Source of the DNA: Clarkia xantiana subsp. parviflora
Taxonomy: Eukaryota > Streptophyta > Magnoliopsida > Myrtales > Onagraceae
DNA: 64,000 bases
Assembly (NCBI GenBank): GCA_036873135.1
Contig: JAPTYO010000041.1
Span: forward strand, 1-64,000
Direction: 5' to 3'
Below the pieces are notes generated by a model that was given only the letters and a program-made list of their open reading frames with translations, had not been told where the DNA came from and did no database searches. The translations under genes were made by a program, and so were the position numbers. Position 1 is the first letter of the stretch. The number at the start of each line of letters is the position of its first letter. Shown here piece after piece: positions 35,719 to 47,886 of this stretch.

Positions 35719-36339
35719 TGGAGCTGCGAAGTTACAGCAGAGAGAGAGAGAGATGAAGAGTATGTATATGTAGCTAGTCTTCGAATCTAAAAAGGAAAGG
35801 GAATATTTCATAGGCAACAAAAAAGAAAGTGGTGAAGGAGTAGAGCCGACAGAGAGAGAGAGCTGAAGTGGAGTCAGCTACAACGACGGGGCCACTCTAA
35901 ACATACATAATTATGCTTCATTAAATATTAATGTCAGGACAGAAGTGAAATAATAATATTTGTAATATAGTATGAGGGAGGACTATAGTGCAATCTTTCA
36001 CTTTACTTTGGGTGGGTTAGGATCAAGTTGACGTGGCCGCAGTTCCTGGTAGTAAACTTCGAGACTTCGCCTTTAATTAACTCTTTCAGGTGTCTATCTC
36101 GATCTCCTCGGGTGTTTAGTATCCTTTTGAGTATTTTGTAGACGAGAACCTAAAAATGGGGTGAGGATTTGTCAATGATTCCACTCTGAAGCTTAAGTCA
36201 GTAATGAAATATGGGAGAATGCTGTAAAAAGTATATGATAGAATGTAATTAAGTAATAAAAGTGTTCCCCTATTTATAGGGAGAATGTACAGACTTTAAA
36301 AGACGGCTACCCTCTTGGGAGGGTTTCTGTCGGGAGTCA

Positions 36340-36590
36340 GTAGAAGCAGGTGACAGGCAAGTCGCCACCTCATCATTCCTTAAGAGGAAGGTTTCCTCGT
36401 GGCGGCTGAAGTAGGTGACAAGTAGGTCGCCACCTCACCATTCCTTAATATGAATGTTTCCTCGTGGCGGCTAAAGTATGTGACAAGCAAGTCACTACCT
36501 CACCATTCCTTAAGAAGAAGGTTTCCTCATGGCGGCTGAAGTAGGTCGCCACCTGTCCATTCCTTAGGAGAAAGTGTTTCATCATAGTAC
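36340..36590. repeat. ~65-70 bp tandem repeats in the left arm
   Basis: Three to four copies of a unit containing GTGGCGGCTGAAGTAGGT, CAAGTAGGTCGCCACCT and CACCATTCCTTAA. An inverted, more degenerate counterpart lies at about 40490-40690 in the right arm. The position upstream of the TATA box suggests a promoter repeat. Confidence 0.75.
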
Positions 36591-37230
36591 TAGGTTGCCG
36601 ACTCGACTCATACCTTAAGAGGGAGAGTCTTTGAGTGGACTTGTCGTCATTCTTCGGTTGTTTATCTTAATCGTCGACATCCTTTTATATCGGCATCGAC
36701 CATTTGTCTTTATCTTCTTATTCTAAATGTAATTAGTTGACTTATCTTTAGGAGTCTCGACTCAGACGTTCTCGATTTCCTGTTAGCTTATCCCCAATAA
36801 TCGTAGCCAACCATTTGCCCCCGAGACTTGAATCGTCGGCTTCATCGAAAAAGAGGTCTTAAGTCGAGCATCGTTTCTGAGGTTCTCTGGCAGGATTCAT
36901 TTGTTATTCGGGTTGTAACTTGGTGTCTTTTGTGGCCTTGTTGAGTCGAAATTTGGGCATATTAGTCGAGGCGTTGATCCGTGCTTTTCACTTTTTGACC
37001 GTTGGGGGGATTCAAGGGAGCTCAAAGGTTGTTCATGTATCTTCAACGGTTATTCTCACATTTATTGCACCAATGAGATGCATTTGGCAATAGCTTCTTC
37101 TAGAAGAGTCTCAGTTCTTATCTAGTATAAATACCGGAGTTTTACTCCTGTAATTTCCTACTTCTTCCTTTGGTTTTTGCTCTTTTTACCTTGTACCTCA
37201 AGTTTTGAGCTTCAAGAGGAAAGAGTACTC

Positions 37231-37749
37231 ATGGCTGCCAATTCGCCTTCAGGTATTTGTAATTACCTCTTTGAGTTTTATTTCTCAGGTTTCATTAATA
37301 TTTGGCGATCTTTGGTTCATACTTCATAATGAGACTTCTTTTCAGAATTTATCAAGATGATACTTCGAACTCATCGTCGAGTCACGACCGGGTCTTCCTG
37401 TTCTGTTACTCCGTCTAAGGAGGTTAAAGATGGGGCGACTATCCAAGCTCCGATTGATGTAGAGGTCATGCCTTCTACTGAAGAATTGCCTACAGAGCCT
37501 TCGCAAAATAAGGATAAAGCTAGAGTCGCGACCCATCGTTATCCCACTAGGAGCGGGGGTATCGCCTTCTCTGATTCCTCAGCGAAAAGAAAAAGGGTCA
37601 AGGATTCTTCCTCTTCATCAACAGATCAGATATCTCATTCTCATTCTGAGGCTCCCTCGAGCGTTGCTTTGGAATACGAAGGCACACCTTTCGAATGGGA
37701 CATGCTTCTAAATGCCCTGCTGATCGTTCGAAGGGTTGGGATCCTCTAA
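37231..37749 (+). CDS. Left-arm ORF of the inverted element, unknown
   Basis: Two exons are proposed: 37231-37252 and 37346-37749 (GTATTT...TTTTCAG intron), giving 141 aa that begins MAANSPSEFIKMILRTHRR. The rest is hydrophilic and rich in Ser, Thr, Glu and Lys, with a possible basic patch AKRKRVKDSSSSS. No known domain is recognised. A further open stretch (37695-37940) in another frame encodes HSITNPDIVLHLLNAS and a LFLLRQAEV end, so the ancestral protein was probably longer and is now frameshifted. Its first exon and donor site match those of the minus-strand ORF, so the two share a 5' end but not the body. Confidence 0.4.
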
Positions 37750-37949
37750 GTCAATTAGAGGGATACACCCTTAAAGAAGAACATTCCATCACCAACCCTG
37801 ACATTGTACTTCATTTGCTGAATGCTTCAACCCCACCTCAAGATCGTCGCCGCCTGGGAGTGGAGATTAGTGAGGTGGAAAAGGCTACGTGTCTTTTCCT
37901 TTTAAGGCAGGCTGAGGTATGCGCTTTTCCATCCTTTTGAGGCAGGCTG

Positions 37950-39718
37950 AGGTATGCGGCCTCATTCAAATAAGTAATGTCATCTTTCAACTGAGCAACC
38001 TCCTCTCGAAGGTATTGCCCCCCCCCCCCCCCCTTTCAGCTGGGAGATCATGAAGTCTCCTTTTGGCGGAGGTTAATTCCTCGAGAAGATTGATGATCAG
38101 TTGAGAGAATTGGAGAGATTCTCGGGAGACCTATCAAGGCGAGTAGGATTGATAAAAAAAAATCGACGAATCAAATATTTAAAGGCATCCCAAAGTATTA
38201 TCTTTACCTTAGCTTGCCTCTGTAAAAATAAGCGTAAAGCCCTGTCAACTTCGCCGACATCGGTCGACAAGCGAGATCAATCTCTCGGGGGCACCGAGGC
38301 GTTAAGAAGATGCAGGGCCAAATCGCGGTTGGCGAGGGAGTGACCCTATTTCAGCTAATACCCCTTCAGAGAGGCCAAAGGGTCCCAGTGTCGGCGCCTC
38401 CGGCTGGATCTTCGGGAGCATGGATGAGCATCTCCAGCTAAATGGCAGACCATTTAAGTTTAAGCCTGTCAGGGCTTGAGCGCCAAGAGGGTCGAGTACA
38501 CCCTTACCTTTCAAGTCGCCACCTACAAAAAAAATAAGGATGAAGAAATGAACTCCTGAAAATACAACATAAAGTTAAAGAATTATCATACCTTCAGTGG
38601 CAAAAGAATAACACAAATTGATACTAGAATCAAAATCATCATGAGGCTCACTAACGGAGCCTCCATTGACGACCTTGGCTTTCTTGGAATCTTTGGCGCC
38701 ACCCACTTTGGATGAAGGATCCCGATTGGCGGATCTCTTCGTCCTCATATTGGGAGTTGTCTCCGGAGCGGGAGCACCCTCGGGAGCACTCTCGACAGGC
38801 AATGGGACATCTGAGGATGCTCCGGGAACGTCCTCTACAGCATCCACCGACAAAGAATCCTTGGACAGAGGAAGCCCAGTCGCCGCCTGCTCACGAGCAT
38901 GTAAAAGCTTCTTAAAAAGGCCTACATGAAGGAAAAAAAGATTTTAAGTAAAATAAATATGGAAAAGCATAATTACCCAGCTGAGGGGAATTTCACCTAG
39001 GCGGGTACGAATTCCAGCGCTATGAGAGCATTTTTGGTGGTGTCGGCGACAGAATGCCAGGGGTTTAAGTCTTGAGAGGTCGGCATGAATCTTGCTCATC
39101 ACCCAAAACTCCTCAGTCGTCAACCCCTCAATTGAAGGTGGAAAATTTGTACCAATAGGCGGATTGATAGGCCAAGTGACACCTACTTGACAAAAGAAGT
39201 AGTAATCCTTCCAATTGGAGTTAAGGGATTTTAATCCCCTACCAAGTTCTTAGTGAAAGTCTTACAGGAAAAAGGCTCGTCGCCTTTAGGCCATCGAGGC
39301 TTGAAAGAAAAAACCCTATGAGCATTGCCTTCTAGACGATAAAAACATCGAAAAACTTGGAGAATGTAACTCCAACCTTGAGTATCACATAAAAAACGAA
39401 AACCTACCCAGAAGTGGATGACATTCACTAAAAGCTGACACAGATGAATTCCATAATGTTCACAAACCTCTAGAAGGTCGGGACATAAAGGAAATCGAAG
39501 CTCCGCCTCAATCTGTTGGGAGAAAACAGTAACATCCCCTTCCAAGGGAAAGTGCGGCTCAAGAGAAGTGTCGCCATACCGAGGCCTTCCTCATCGGTAA
39601 GATTAACTAAGGTCACCGCCTCCATAAAAGCTTGGCTGGAGAGTTTGTTGCTATTGGGATTGGAAGGGGCATGATGAAGAAAACTAGAAATATTACCTGA
39701 GGGACGGTTGGACGCCAT
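37950..39718 (-). pseudogene. Gag-like ORF of the inverted element ('putative gypsy type' domain)
   Basis: Translation starts at 39718 (MASNRPSG...). The fragment at 39231-39545 contains FPLCPDLLEVCEHYGIHLCQ, WVGFRFLCDT and QVFRCFYRLE. It continues around 39220-38990 with DYYFFCQVG and PPSIEGLTTEEFWVM. This resembles the plant domain catalogued as 'putative gypsy type transposon' (PF04195), found near the N-terminus of Ty3-like gag proteins. Further on are an Ala/Pro/Ser-rich linker with KRSANRDP (about 38650-38850) and a coiled-coil-like LREEVAQLKDDITYL (about 37960-38015). Frames change several times and a 16-base C run interrupts the coiled coil, so it is probably not translated whole. Introns could explain some breaks. 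Confidence 0.6.
38018..38033. repeat. Poly-C run of 16
   Basis: Sixteen consecutive C between GGTATTG and TTTCAGC. It is G16 on the coding strand of the gag-like ORF. Length is likely to vary between individuals and is prone to sequencing error. Confidence 0.9.
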
Positions 39719-40779
39719 AGGTGTTCTGGAAATAGATTGGATGAAAGACGCTTCTCAAAGAGGGCACTCTGGACCAGAAGTAGCGACCCCGACTAAAATT
39801 CTCTCTTCTTGAGAGCACGGACGTGGTGAATTAGGGTTGATGAAGTACGCACTATAATGATTCGCCAGAGTGAAAGTAAAGAAAGTAAGAGTGAAAAGTG
39901 ATAGATCAAAAAGTGAACTTCAGTATTTATACTGGGTATAAACCGCCTAAGAAATCTTCTCGAAGAAACTCTTCCCAAGACACTACCTATAGGCGTAATC
40001 ATGGCAAAAGTTACTGCTGCAAGAAAATTATCGTTGCAAATTTACAAAGCGACTCTTGGGCTTACCATGGTCCTCCAACGGTCATGAAGTCATAAAAGAG
40101 GGGCAGAAGCCTCAACTACTCGGTGAAAGTCCCACCTAAGATTCCCGAAAAACAATCAGAATACTACCCGACATTGAGGAAATGAATCCCGCCAGAAAAT
40201 CTTGAGAACGATACTCGACCGATGCCTTCTTCTTCATCATAATGATGTCAATAACTAAGGTCTTGAGGGTTGCGATTCAAGATAATACGAATTCGGCACG
40301 ATGCTTGTAGGGACGCTCAAAGTCGGGAATCCAAAATATGAGTCGACGACTATTCACGTACGGAATGAAGAAACAAAGACAAGTAGTCGACGCTCACTTT
40401 TAAGTCGACAACCCAGACGACATTTGATGAATGGCGACCCCACTCGATAAAGACTCCCCCTCTTAAGGCACGAGTCGAGTCGGCAGTTAAACCACATTCA
40501 AGGAAACCCTTGCTCTTAAGGAATGGGTCCAGGTGGCGACTTGCTTCCACCGCCTCTCTGAAGAAATCTTCCATCAAATGAATTGTTAGGTGGCTACCTG
40601 CTTGTCACTTGCTTCTACCGCCATGAAGCAACATTCCCTCCTAAGGATTTGTGAGGTGACAACCTGCTTGTGCCGACTCTGTAGAGAAATCATTGTTAAA
40701 GGGATACCGCCATGCAAATTCGGTAAACTTCCCCTATAAATACCATTGAGTATTTTCATTATTCATATATTCAGTATTA

Positions 40780-41190
40780 CTCTCATATTCCATTATTGAC
40801 TTAAGTTTCAGAGTGGAATAGGGGGCAAATCCCCACCCTTTTTTCAGGTTAACGACACTAAAGACTCAACAAATGAAACTAAGTACCCCGTGAGGTCGAG
40901 ATAGATACCTAAGAGAGTAAAGCAATGCGATATCCTGAAATCCATTCCCGAAAGCTAGGGTCACGAAAACTTGATCCCAACAGTATTACTCTCATATTCC
41001 ATTACTGACTTAAGATTCGGAGTGGAATCAGGGGCAAATCATCACCCTCTTTTCAAGTTAACGCCACTAAAGACTCCACAAAGAAAACTAAGTACCCCGT
41101 GAGGTCGAGATAAATACATAAGAGAGCAAAGCAAGGTGATATCCTGAAATCCATTCCCGAAAGTTAAGGTCACGGAAACTTAATTCCAAC
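40780..41190. repeat. ~200 bp tandem duplication at the end of the right arm
   Basis: The block containing CAGTATTACTCTCATATTCC, GTACCCCGTGAGGTCGAGAT and GATATCCTGAAATCCATTCC occurs at about 40780-40983 and again at about 40984-41190, with around 90% identity by eye. The left arm has only one copy. Confidence 0.85.
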
Positions 41191-41424
41191 GATCAACATA
41201 TAGATATTTTATTTAAAAAAATGAAACTATCACAGCCACATGTAATGTATAATGTATTTTTAACATAAACTATGTCGACTTGTGATTGTCATATATTCAA
41301 TTTATACAAAAAATTTAATTATGAAATCAGTGTAAATTATAGTTTTTATGTCCAAAGTTTAATTTGTTTTTTACAAGAAAAAAATGTTTTTTTTACAAAA
41401 TGCCTAAAATTCAGGTTTTTTTTA
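41191..41424. other. AT-rich spacer
   Basis: No gene or clear element ends are seen. Confidence 0.5.
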
Positions 41425-42431
41425 GGGTTAAGAACACAATAGGGGCCTGGATGTTTGCCCATGTTGCCAAAAGGGGTCTGAATTGAAAAAACGTATTATT
41501 AAGGGCCTGAATTTTGAGTTTTGTTGATAATCGAGTTTCCGTCCAAATTTGCTGTTAAATGTAACGGAAATACTTGAAATGACAAAATTACCAATTTGCA
41601 ATTATTATACAATTTATCAGTTTAATTAATGAAATGTGAAATGTCTAAAATACCCCTGCATACTAATTATGCCCTAAGGCCACCGCCACCGACCACCACC
41701 CTAGCTCCGGCGACCACCACTCCAGCTCCAGCGACCACCACTCCAGCTCCGGCGACCACCACCCCAATTCCGGCGACCTCCGGCGACCCAAAAAGCTCCG
41801 ATCGGAGCTCGGTGGCTCCGATTTGGGGCCACAGAGCTCCAGATCGGAGCTCCGTGGCCCCGAATCGGAGCCACGGAGCTCCAGATCGGAGCTCTATGGC
41901 TCCAATTCGGGGCCACGGAGCTCCGATCTCTCCGATTCGGGGCCACAGAGCTCCCGATCGGAGCTCTGTGGCTCCGATTTGGGGCCACGGAGCTCCGATC
42001 GGAGCTTTGTGGCCCCGAATCGGAGCTTTGGAGCTCCGATCGGAGCTTTTTGGCTCCGATCGGAGCATTTTTGGTCGCCGGAGGGGGTGGTGGTCGCCGG
42101 AGGGGTGGTGGTCGCCGGAGGGGGTGGTGGTCGCCGGAGCCGGGTGGTGGTGGTCGCCGGAGCTGTGGTGGCTTAAAGGGTATTTTCGTCTTTTTAGGTC
42201 AAACATGTGAGGGACACACTCAGGTCAAAGGGCATTTTCGGATTTTCAAATTATTTTCGGTCACATGCTTGGCATGTGAACACTTTCCGTCACTTTTAAC
42301 AGAAAAAATAGACGGAGACCTCACTTATACACAAAACTCAAAATTCAGGCCCTTAATAATACGTTTTTTCAATTCAGACCCCTTTTGGCAACATGGGCAA
42401 ACATTCAGGCCCCTATTGTGTTTTTTAATAA
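41425..42431. mobile_element. Foldback element (family 3) with GC-rich palindromic core
   Basis: The left arm begins GGGTTAAGAACACAATAGG; the right arm ends CCTATTGTGTTTTTTAATA. Both hold AGGGGCCTG.ATGTTTGCCC and CGTATTATTAAGGGCCTGAA in inverted order, and TCCGTCCAAATTTGCTGTTAA-type core words. The 600 bp between the arms is built from GGAGCTCCGATCGGAGCT-like and GGCGACCACCAC/GTGGTGGTCGCC words, so it folds on itself too. ORFs of 95-193 codons on both strands here are rich in P, T, S, R and G, and derive from the repeat. Confidence 0.8.
41770..42070. repeat. GGAGCTCCGAT / GGGGCCAC palindromic array
   Basis: About ten irregular copies of CGGAGCTC.GTGGC.CCGAT.. words in both orientations. AGCT (AluI) and GATC sites recur. 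It forms the centre of the foldback element and is likely to be hard to sequence and replicate. Confidence 0.8.
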
Positions 42432-42659
42432 ATAATTACACTTTAAATATAATGGACTATAATTTTGAGAAGGAAAATGCTATCCTTATATACATACACA
42501 AAAGGTAGCTAGTAGAAGTCACCATACACACCACAAAGTTGAGCTGCAATAGATGTTTCAATACCCAAAAAACTCAAATAGACAATGTGTCATCAAGTTG
42601 TTTACAAAAATGAGAAACAGCTACAAAGAATTCTACATTACAAAAGAATAGAAAGAAAC

Positions 42660-45600
42660 TCAACAAACCTTGCTACTTCTTTCTTTACAGAGGATGTGCC
42701 ATTCCTGCAGGACCGCAGCTTGAAGGGCTCGGTGCTCGACTTCCTCAGCAGTCAACTTGGATAGAGTCGTATTCCCCTTCTCCTCTGCATCTTCTTCCTC
42801 TTTCTTTTGCTTCTCCTTCCTTTCCCTCCTTGCTTTCTTCTTCTCCTTCTTCCTCTCCTTCTCCTTTCTATACTCCTCCTCCTCCATTTCCTCATCATCT
42901 TCTTCTTCTTCTTCATCGGATGAATCTTTGGTACGTTGAGCTGCTTTCAGCAACGCAATTCTCTCCATCGAGATCCTCAGCCTCTCTGCTGCTGCCACCT
43001 TCACTTCTTCCTCGGGCATGTATTCAACTCCACCATCTGTTAGATCGTCTAGCCAGCCTTGGATATCGGATTCGATTACTTTGGTGATCGATGCATCCGA
43101 GGCTCGCACTATGAATTTGCATATCATCGTGGTTGTCTCGTCACCTAAGTCCACGTTTCTGCTCACTTCGCTTGCACCAAATATCATCAAACCCACGTAC
43201 CCACCAAACCAAGTCTTTGCAGCAAAGCATAACTGCGCAAAAATTTAGAATACCACAATTTTATCAGTCTCAGTCTCACAAAGTTTTTACTTTATCGAAT
43301 TCTCCTTTGTTACAAAGTAGCATGGTTTACTAGTTCAGATAACTTCGGATTATCTTGCCAAAGTCACATTTTTCCTGATTTTTTTGCAAAATTCTTAGTT
43401 TCACACTTTGAAGAATTTTCCCACTTTATTTCCTTAAGGAACTCCATTCCAATAAGAAGATGGAAATGAATTATCTAACTTACCTCAAACCCAGCAACAG
43501 TGCGGATGATATGTGAGCAGACCTTGTGGAAAGGTTTTGAAGGCAATGACTTCAATCCGCTCAGGAAAGGGGAAGCTCCGTACTGCTGTGCAGCAGTAGC
43601 TTTGAACCCACTTCCTTCATAAGTATACGTTCCAGTAAACTCCACAATGGCTGGAAAGCTTGGCCATAGACGGAAATACTCGACAGGTGAAATATTGTGA
43701 GGCAAGAGAAGCTCCGTTAGAGGAATTCTGTATGGCTGACACCTCAGAATCACCGGTTCTCCTAATTCAGGCCGCATGCTTCGTTTCTGTCTAACTATTT
43801 GTGGGTCCTCTTCTGCGTAGTCGCCGTCATAATCTCCCGATGCACTACTACCATAGAAAGGGTAGTATAGAACTTGAACCCATAAGGCACATGATTCAAA
43901 ATGGGATACACCAACTGTGACACTGCAGGAAACAGGATCCTGAGAATACCATGTTTTAACAACATAAGTTTAGATGTTTCATACATATTTGTGTTTTTGT
44001 ACCATACATGTGCTAATATATTGAAAAGTCTACTATTCAGTACAATATTTCCAACCCCCACAAGTCTAGTATGCAATAAAACAGAATATAATACCTGTGA
44101 AACAAGACTCCGCAATTGCCTCACTGCTTGGGGAGATCCATCCATGTAATAAAGAGCTCCAGATAATCCAACCCTTATATCCACACGATTTAGTTCCAAC
44201 TCTGTCAAATTCAGTACCTGCAGAATACGAACAAAAAATGGTCAAAGATGTTTTCATATAATTAACATTTTCTGTAGCATTTTCAGATGTACGTCCATTG
44301 TATTGTACATACCAAATATAAATCAGATAATGAATTAATATACTCTTACTGACTACTGAAGCTGCAACCTAATAGATAGATACGCAGTTGAAGATAGTCC
44401 TCATCTACAATTCAATTCTTCTAATTCAGAAATCTCTCCTTAGGTAATGAAAGTGGTTAACAAAGATTTGTCAATTAGACTACAATCACATCATTGATAT
44501 TTATAATGAACCGCAGAATCATTCATATCACATATCATCCATATTTCACTTCTTATAGTATATATTGAACTTGAAGTTTGACATGTGTATCTGTCATCAA
44601 ATTAAGTATGAGTAAGCTGGACAAACAAAGTTGAACAAAGAAGGAGATTAATGACCAACCTTCAGATGTAAGCTGATCCTTCCATCCCCAGAATCAGCCA
44701 AATGATATGCTTCAACATAGCAAGGATCACTGCTACCAGTCAATGTGGTGGCAGTTGGTGGAATTTTCAACGAGGTTGAGTCTATTCCTTGAGTCAGCAA
44801 CAGAGTTAATTCGCTAGGTTTTGGTCTCCAAAGCTCCAAAATTGCCTTATGAACCAGCCCTTCCAACTTTCTGTCCTGAGCTGCAGCTGCTTCGTAGAAC
44901 TGAACAGTCAACTTGTGGTGGCTAAATGGGTAATCTCCTCTTGCTTCACTTACCCCGGACCACCTAAAACATGTTATAATGTGGTTCGTTATATGTAAAT
45001 GACAGTTGCAGTATTAGCAGTTCAAAATACGACTGAATTTTTTAGGAATTAAATTTAATGAAGAATTTTCCCCATACCTGTCATCTGGATGGGTTGAAAC
45101 ATACTTAATTCTCTGCAACATTAGGCGGCATTGGTGCTTGCTGACTGAGTCAGCTTGGGGACTACTTCTAAACTCTTCTAGTTCTTTAGTTAGCAGGACC
45201 CCTGCCCTAGCATGGCGCGATCCCAGCCGCTGAGCACTCAAAAGAACTGCTTGGACGTCTTGAAGTCTATTGGATGTTTCTGATGGTGCATCTACATTGA
45301 ATAGAACTTTGCGGATGTTGGATACAATAATATTAAGTGCATCATCGGGATCATCAGCCAAAAGAGGATCCAATCCTTCTATATCTATGTGTTCAGCAAT
45401 AACCCAAATAAGGCGAGCAGATACTCTTGGGGAATTCACCTGTGAAATACACGGAATTAAGAGATTTAATTTCATATGCATATCAAATCTAACAAGGTCT
45501 ATGATGTATACTCTCCTGCTAGATTAATATTAAAATTGCACGGCAAATCATGAAGGCTGCAAAATTGGAATAACCAATATTGACAAGGAGGAGAAGATAT

Positions 45601-47886
45601 GCCAATGTGCAGATCCAAGTAGTAAGACTTTGCTTTTCAAGAAAACGAATCCTCAAAAACTGATGCATTCCTAGTCAATTCTGGATAGTCAATCTCAAAT
45701 AAGTAACGCTCAAGTCTCAACCTTATATAGTAATAAGTAACCCTCAAAGTCAAATGAATCAACAGTAATTGGATGGTGGATATATGCCATATGGTCAGAC
45801 TTACAGGTAGCACAGGGGAAAAATAAAACAATAAAAACAAGCTAATACTGGACGAGTCCAATTTAGCTTTTCTAGAATTTTGCACATACCTCATGCAGAT
45901 ATTTAACGAGTTCACGTTGCAACTTTTGCAATCTTGTTTCATTCAATATTTGATCTTGAGAGGCGCCATCTTTGACTCTTTTTACACCTCCCCTTGTATC
46001 ATAAATATAGCAAAGTCTAACCAACAATTTCAGATAGCAATCAATAGCATAGGTCCGACCATCACAATCCCACTTGACACAAGGCTTGCAAACTTCCACC
46101 ACCTCCAAAGCTGGTTCTGTCCAGTTAAGTGCACCGTAACCTGTTCCATATGCCAAAGCTCCAATAACCCTTCCCTCCATGCCAGAGTTCTTTTGCTCAG
46201 GCAAAGGTAATGACAACTGAAAACAACTTTCCACAAGTGATGCCACCAATTCCTCCCTAAATAGGCTTTTACTCGTAGAACTATTTAGATCATCTTTAAC
46301 CCTTGTATCTTCAAAGAGTGAAGCAATATCAGTTCCTGGTAGAGGTTTCTGACCCCTCCGGACACTTTCCTTGGTAAAAAGATCAACACAGAGAGCTGTT
46401 CGACAAATACAGGCCAAAGCATGCATGCGGTCTGCTTCAGCCCTTAAGTTTCTTACCATAAGAAGCAGCCTCTTAAACAGTGAGACCTTCAATAAGTGAA
46501 ACCACAGTATCAGATGGAGTACAAGTGTATAACTATGAACTGTCTCTATGCTAACAAGCAATATCAGCCTAGACCAACCTATTTCTAAACGATGCCTAAT
46601 CTCCAGAACTCTCAAGGCCCAATTATTGACGTACAGGTCATTTTTCGAAGTTGTGAAAACACATTCTTTACTGTATACAAAGCTAGTTTCCCATTTAACC
46701 AGTCAACACAACAAGTCAAACCATAGAGAAGAAAAAGCAATCGTGGATGAAGTATGAACCTGACCTGCATATGGAGATCAAGAAGATGGAGATTGGTAAC
46801 AACAGCTCTGACAAGACTTTCTCTAGCAGATGAGAACTCTTGACGATCCCAGAGTGTCAAGATTGATGTAATTGATAAAGATGCCCACTCTGGCTTCCCT
46901 CCAGGTACATCAGCTAAATACAGCATATTAATTCCCACTTCGAAAATGAGTGCAGGTTCCAAAGACGATGCAAGAAATGGAGCCAAATGTGTAACAACAT
47001 CAGATACACCCACAAGTCTCTCTGCATTGTTAGCGTCGAGAGTACTTCCATTAGTGTTCCTCTTGGATAGCTTCCTTACGATCTCAACAGAGCCTGAAGC
47101 TACTGCCTTCACCGCGTACACAAGAGGGAAGACCGTAGCTCTGAAGCTCTCCACAGGCAGGACTAATGATCTAGCCATCAATGCACTACGCTTCTTCCAC
47201 ACAAAATCTGTCATTGAAGAAACCCAATTTGACCTGATCGCAAGTGAATTTTCAGTGTCAACTAACTTATCGCCCGCCAATCTGCTCATCTTCTTGTTAT
47301 CGAACTCATGGAACAATCTCCCGACCGATTCAAATGCAACCTTAGAAACTGTATCTGCTCTATCAAGCATATTCTGCCCAATCCTAGCCCACCAATTGGA
47401 GACCCTGTCGAGCAAGCTGACGTTGTTTTCACAAAGAGTGACCAGATCGTCCCGAGCTAAAATGCAACCCAGGGTCTCAGTAATAGAAAACCGCAGATTA
47501 TCACTGTGCGAGTCGAAGCAGTTGTTGATCTCCTTGTGAAAGTTGGTGATGAGCCTGGACAGGTAGTGGGAAGGAATAGCAGCAAGGATGGAGATCGCAG
47601 CAGCAGTGACATCAGGGTCAGGAAAATCAAGGTCAGAGCGGATTCCGGTGCAGACAGTCTCCCATAAGTCGGCGGTAAGACGCGTGGATCGGATAAGATC
47701 AAATGCGAGCTTCTTGCATACGGCGGAGGCCGGGGAAGCAACGATCTCCTCAACGGCGGACTTAGCGATGACGGAGATATCGTGGCCGGCGGCGGACTGC
47801 TGAAGCGCCTGGAGAAGGGCTCCGGTCTGCCGGAGGGCATCGTTGGAGCGGAGGTCCGCCTGGATCTGAGCAAAGAGTATGTCCAT
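42660..47886 (-). CDS. TPLATE: TPLATE, adaptin-like subunit of the TPLATE endocytic complex
   Basis: Core subunit of the plant TPLATE complex, an adaptor for clathrin-mediated endocytosis at the plasma membrane and cell plate. Seven coding exons (minus): 46765-47886, 45890-46486, 45078-45439, 44660-44963, 44095-44217, 43484-43939 and 42660-43232. All have GT-AG borders and consistent phases, giving 1178 aa (family about 1175). It starts MDILFAQIQADLRSNDALRQ. The N-terminal two thirds is the adaptin-like HEAT solenoid (for example SDNLRFSITETLGC and GTGYGALNWTEPALEVVEVC). The appendage follows (ELELNRVDIRVGLSGALYYM, LGEPVILRCQPYRIPLTELL, VCSHIIRTVAGFE). The tail has a highly charged stretch (DEEEEEDDEEMEEEEY then KEKERKKEKKKARRERKEK) and ends ALQAAVLQEWHILCKERS. 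No break is seen; it should be functional. A transposon lies about 200 bp upstream of the start codon. Confidence 0.97.

Larger units (their letters stand above)
36016..41190. mobile_element. 5.2 kb element with >1 kb inverted arms and convergent ORFs
   Basis: The outer ends are GTTAGGATCAAGTT at 36016 and, inverted, AACTTAATTCCAAC ending at 41190. Both arms share, in mirror order, GGTGTCTATCTCGA-like and CACTCTGAA.CTTAAGTCA words and CGCCACCT...TTCCTTAA repeats. Each arm also has a TATAAATA box (37126-37133 plus; 39924-39931 minus) and a start codon followed by the same short exon (MAANSPS at 37231; MASNRPS at 39718). The two ORFs run toward each other and meet near 37940. No target duplication was found. 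Whether this is a DNA transposon with long inverted repeats, or two retroelement 5' ends joined head to head, is open. Confidence 0.7.

Noticed and set aside
36016..41190. Treating the two ends as the LTR pair of one retrotransposon
   Set aside because: The arms are inverted relative to each other, whereas LTRs are direct repeats; no reverse transcriptase or primer-binding site is present.
41629..42508. ORFs of 95-193 codons on both strands with Pro/Thr/Ser repeats (like a wall extensin)
   Set aside because: They overlap each other in several frames inside the palindromic core of a foldback element; no signal peptide or known extensin motif such as SPPPP.
46946..47539. 197-codon plus-strand ORF
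   Set aside because: Antisense shadow of TPLATE exon 1, which has clear family similarity on the other strand.
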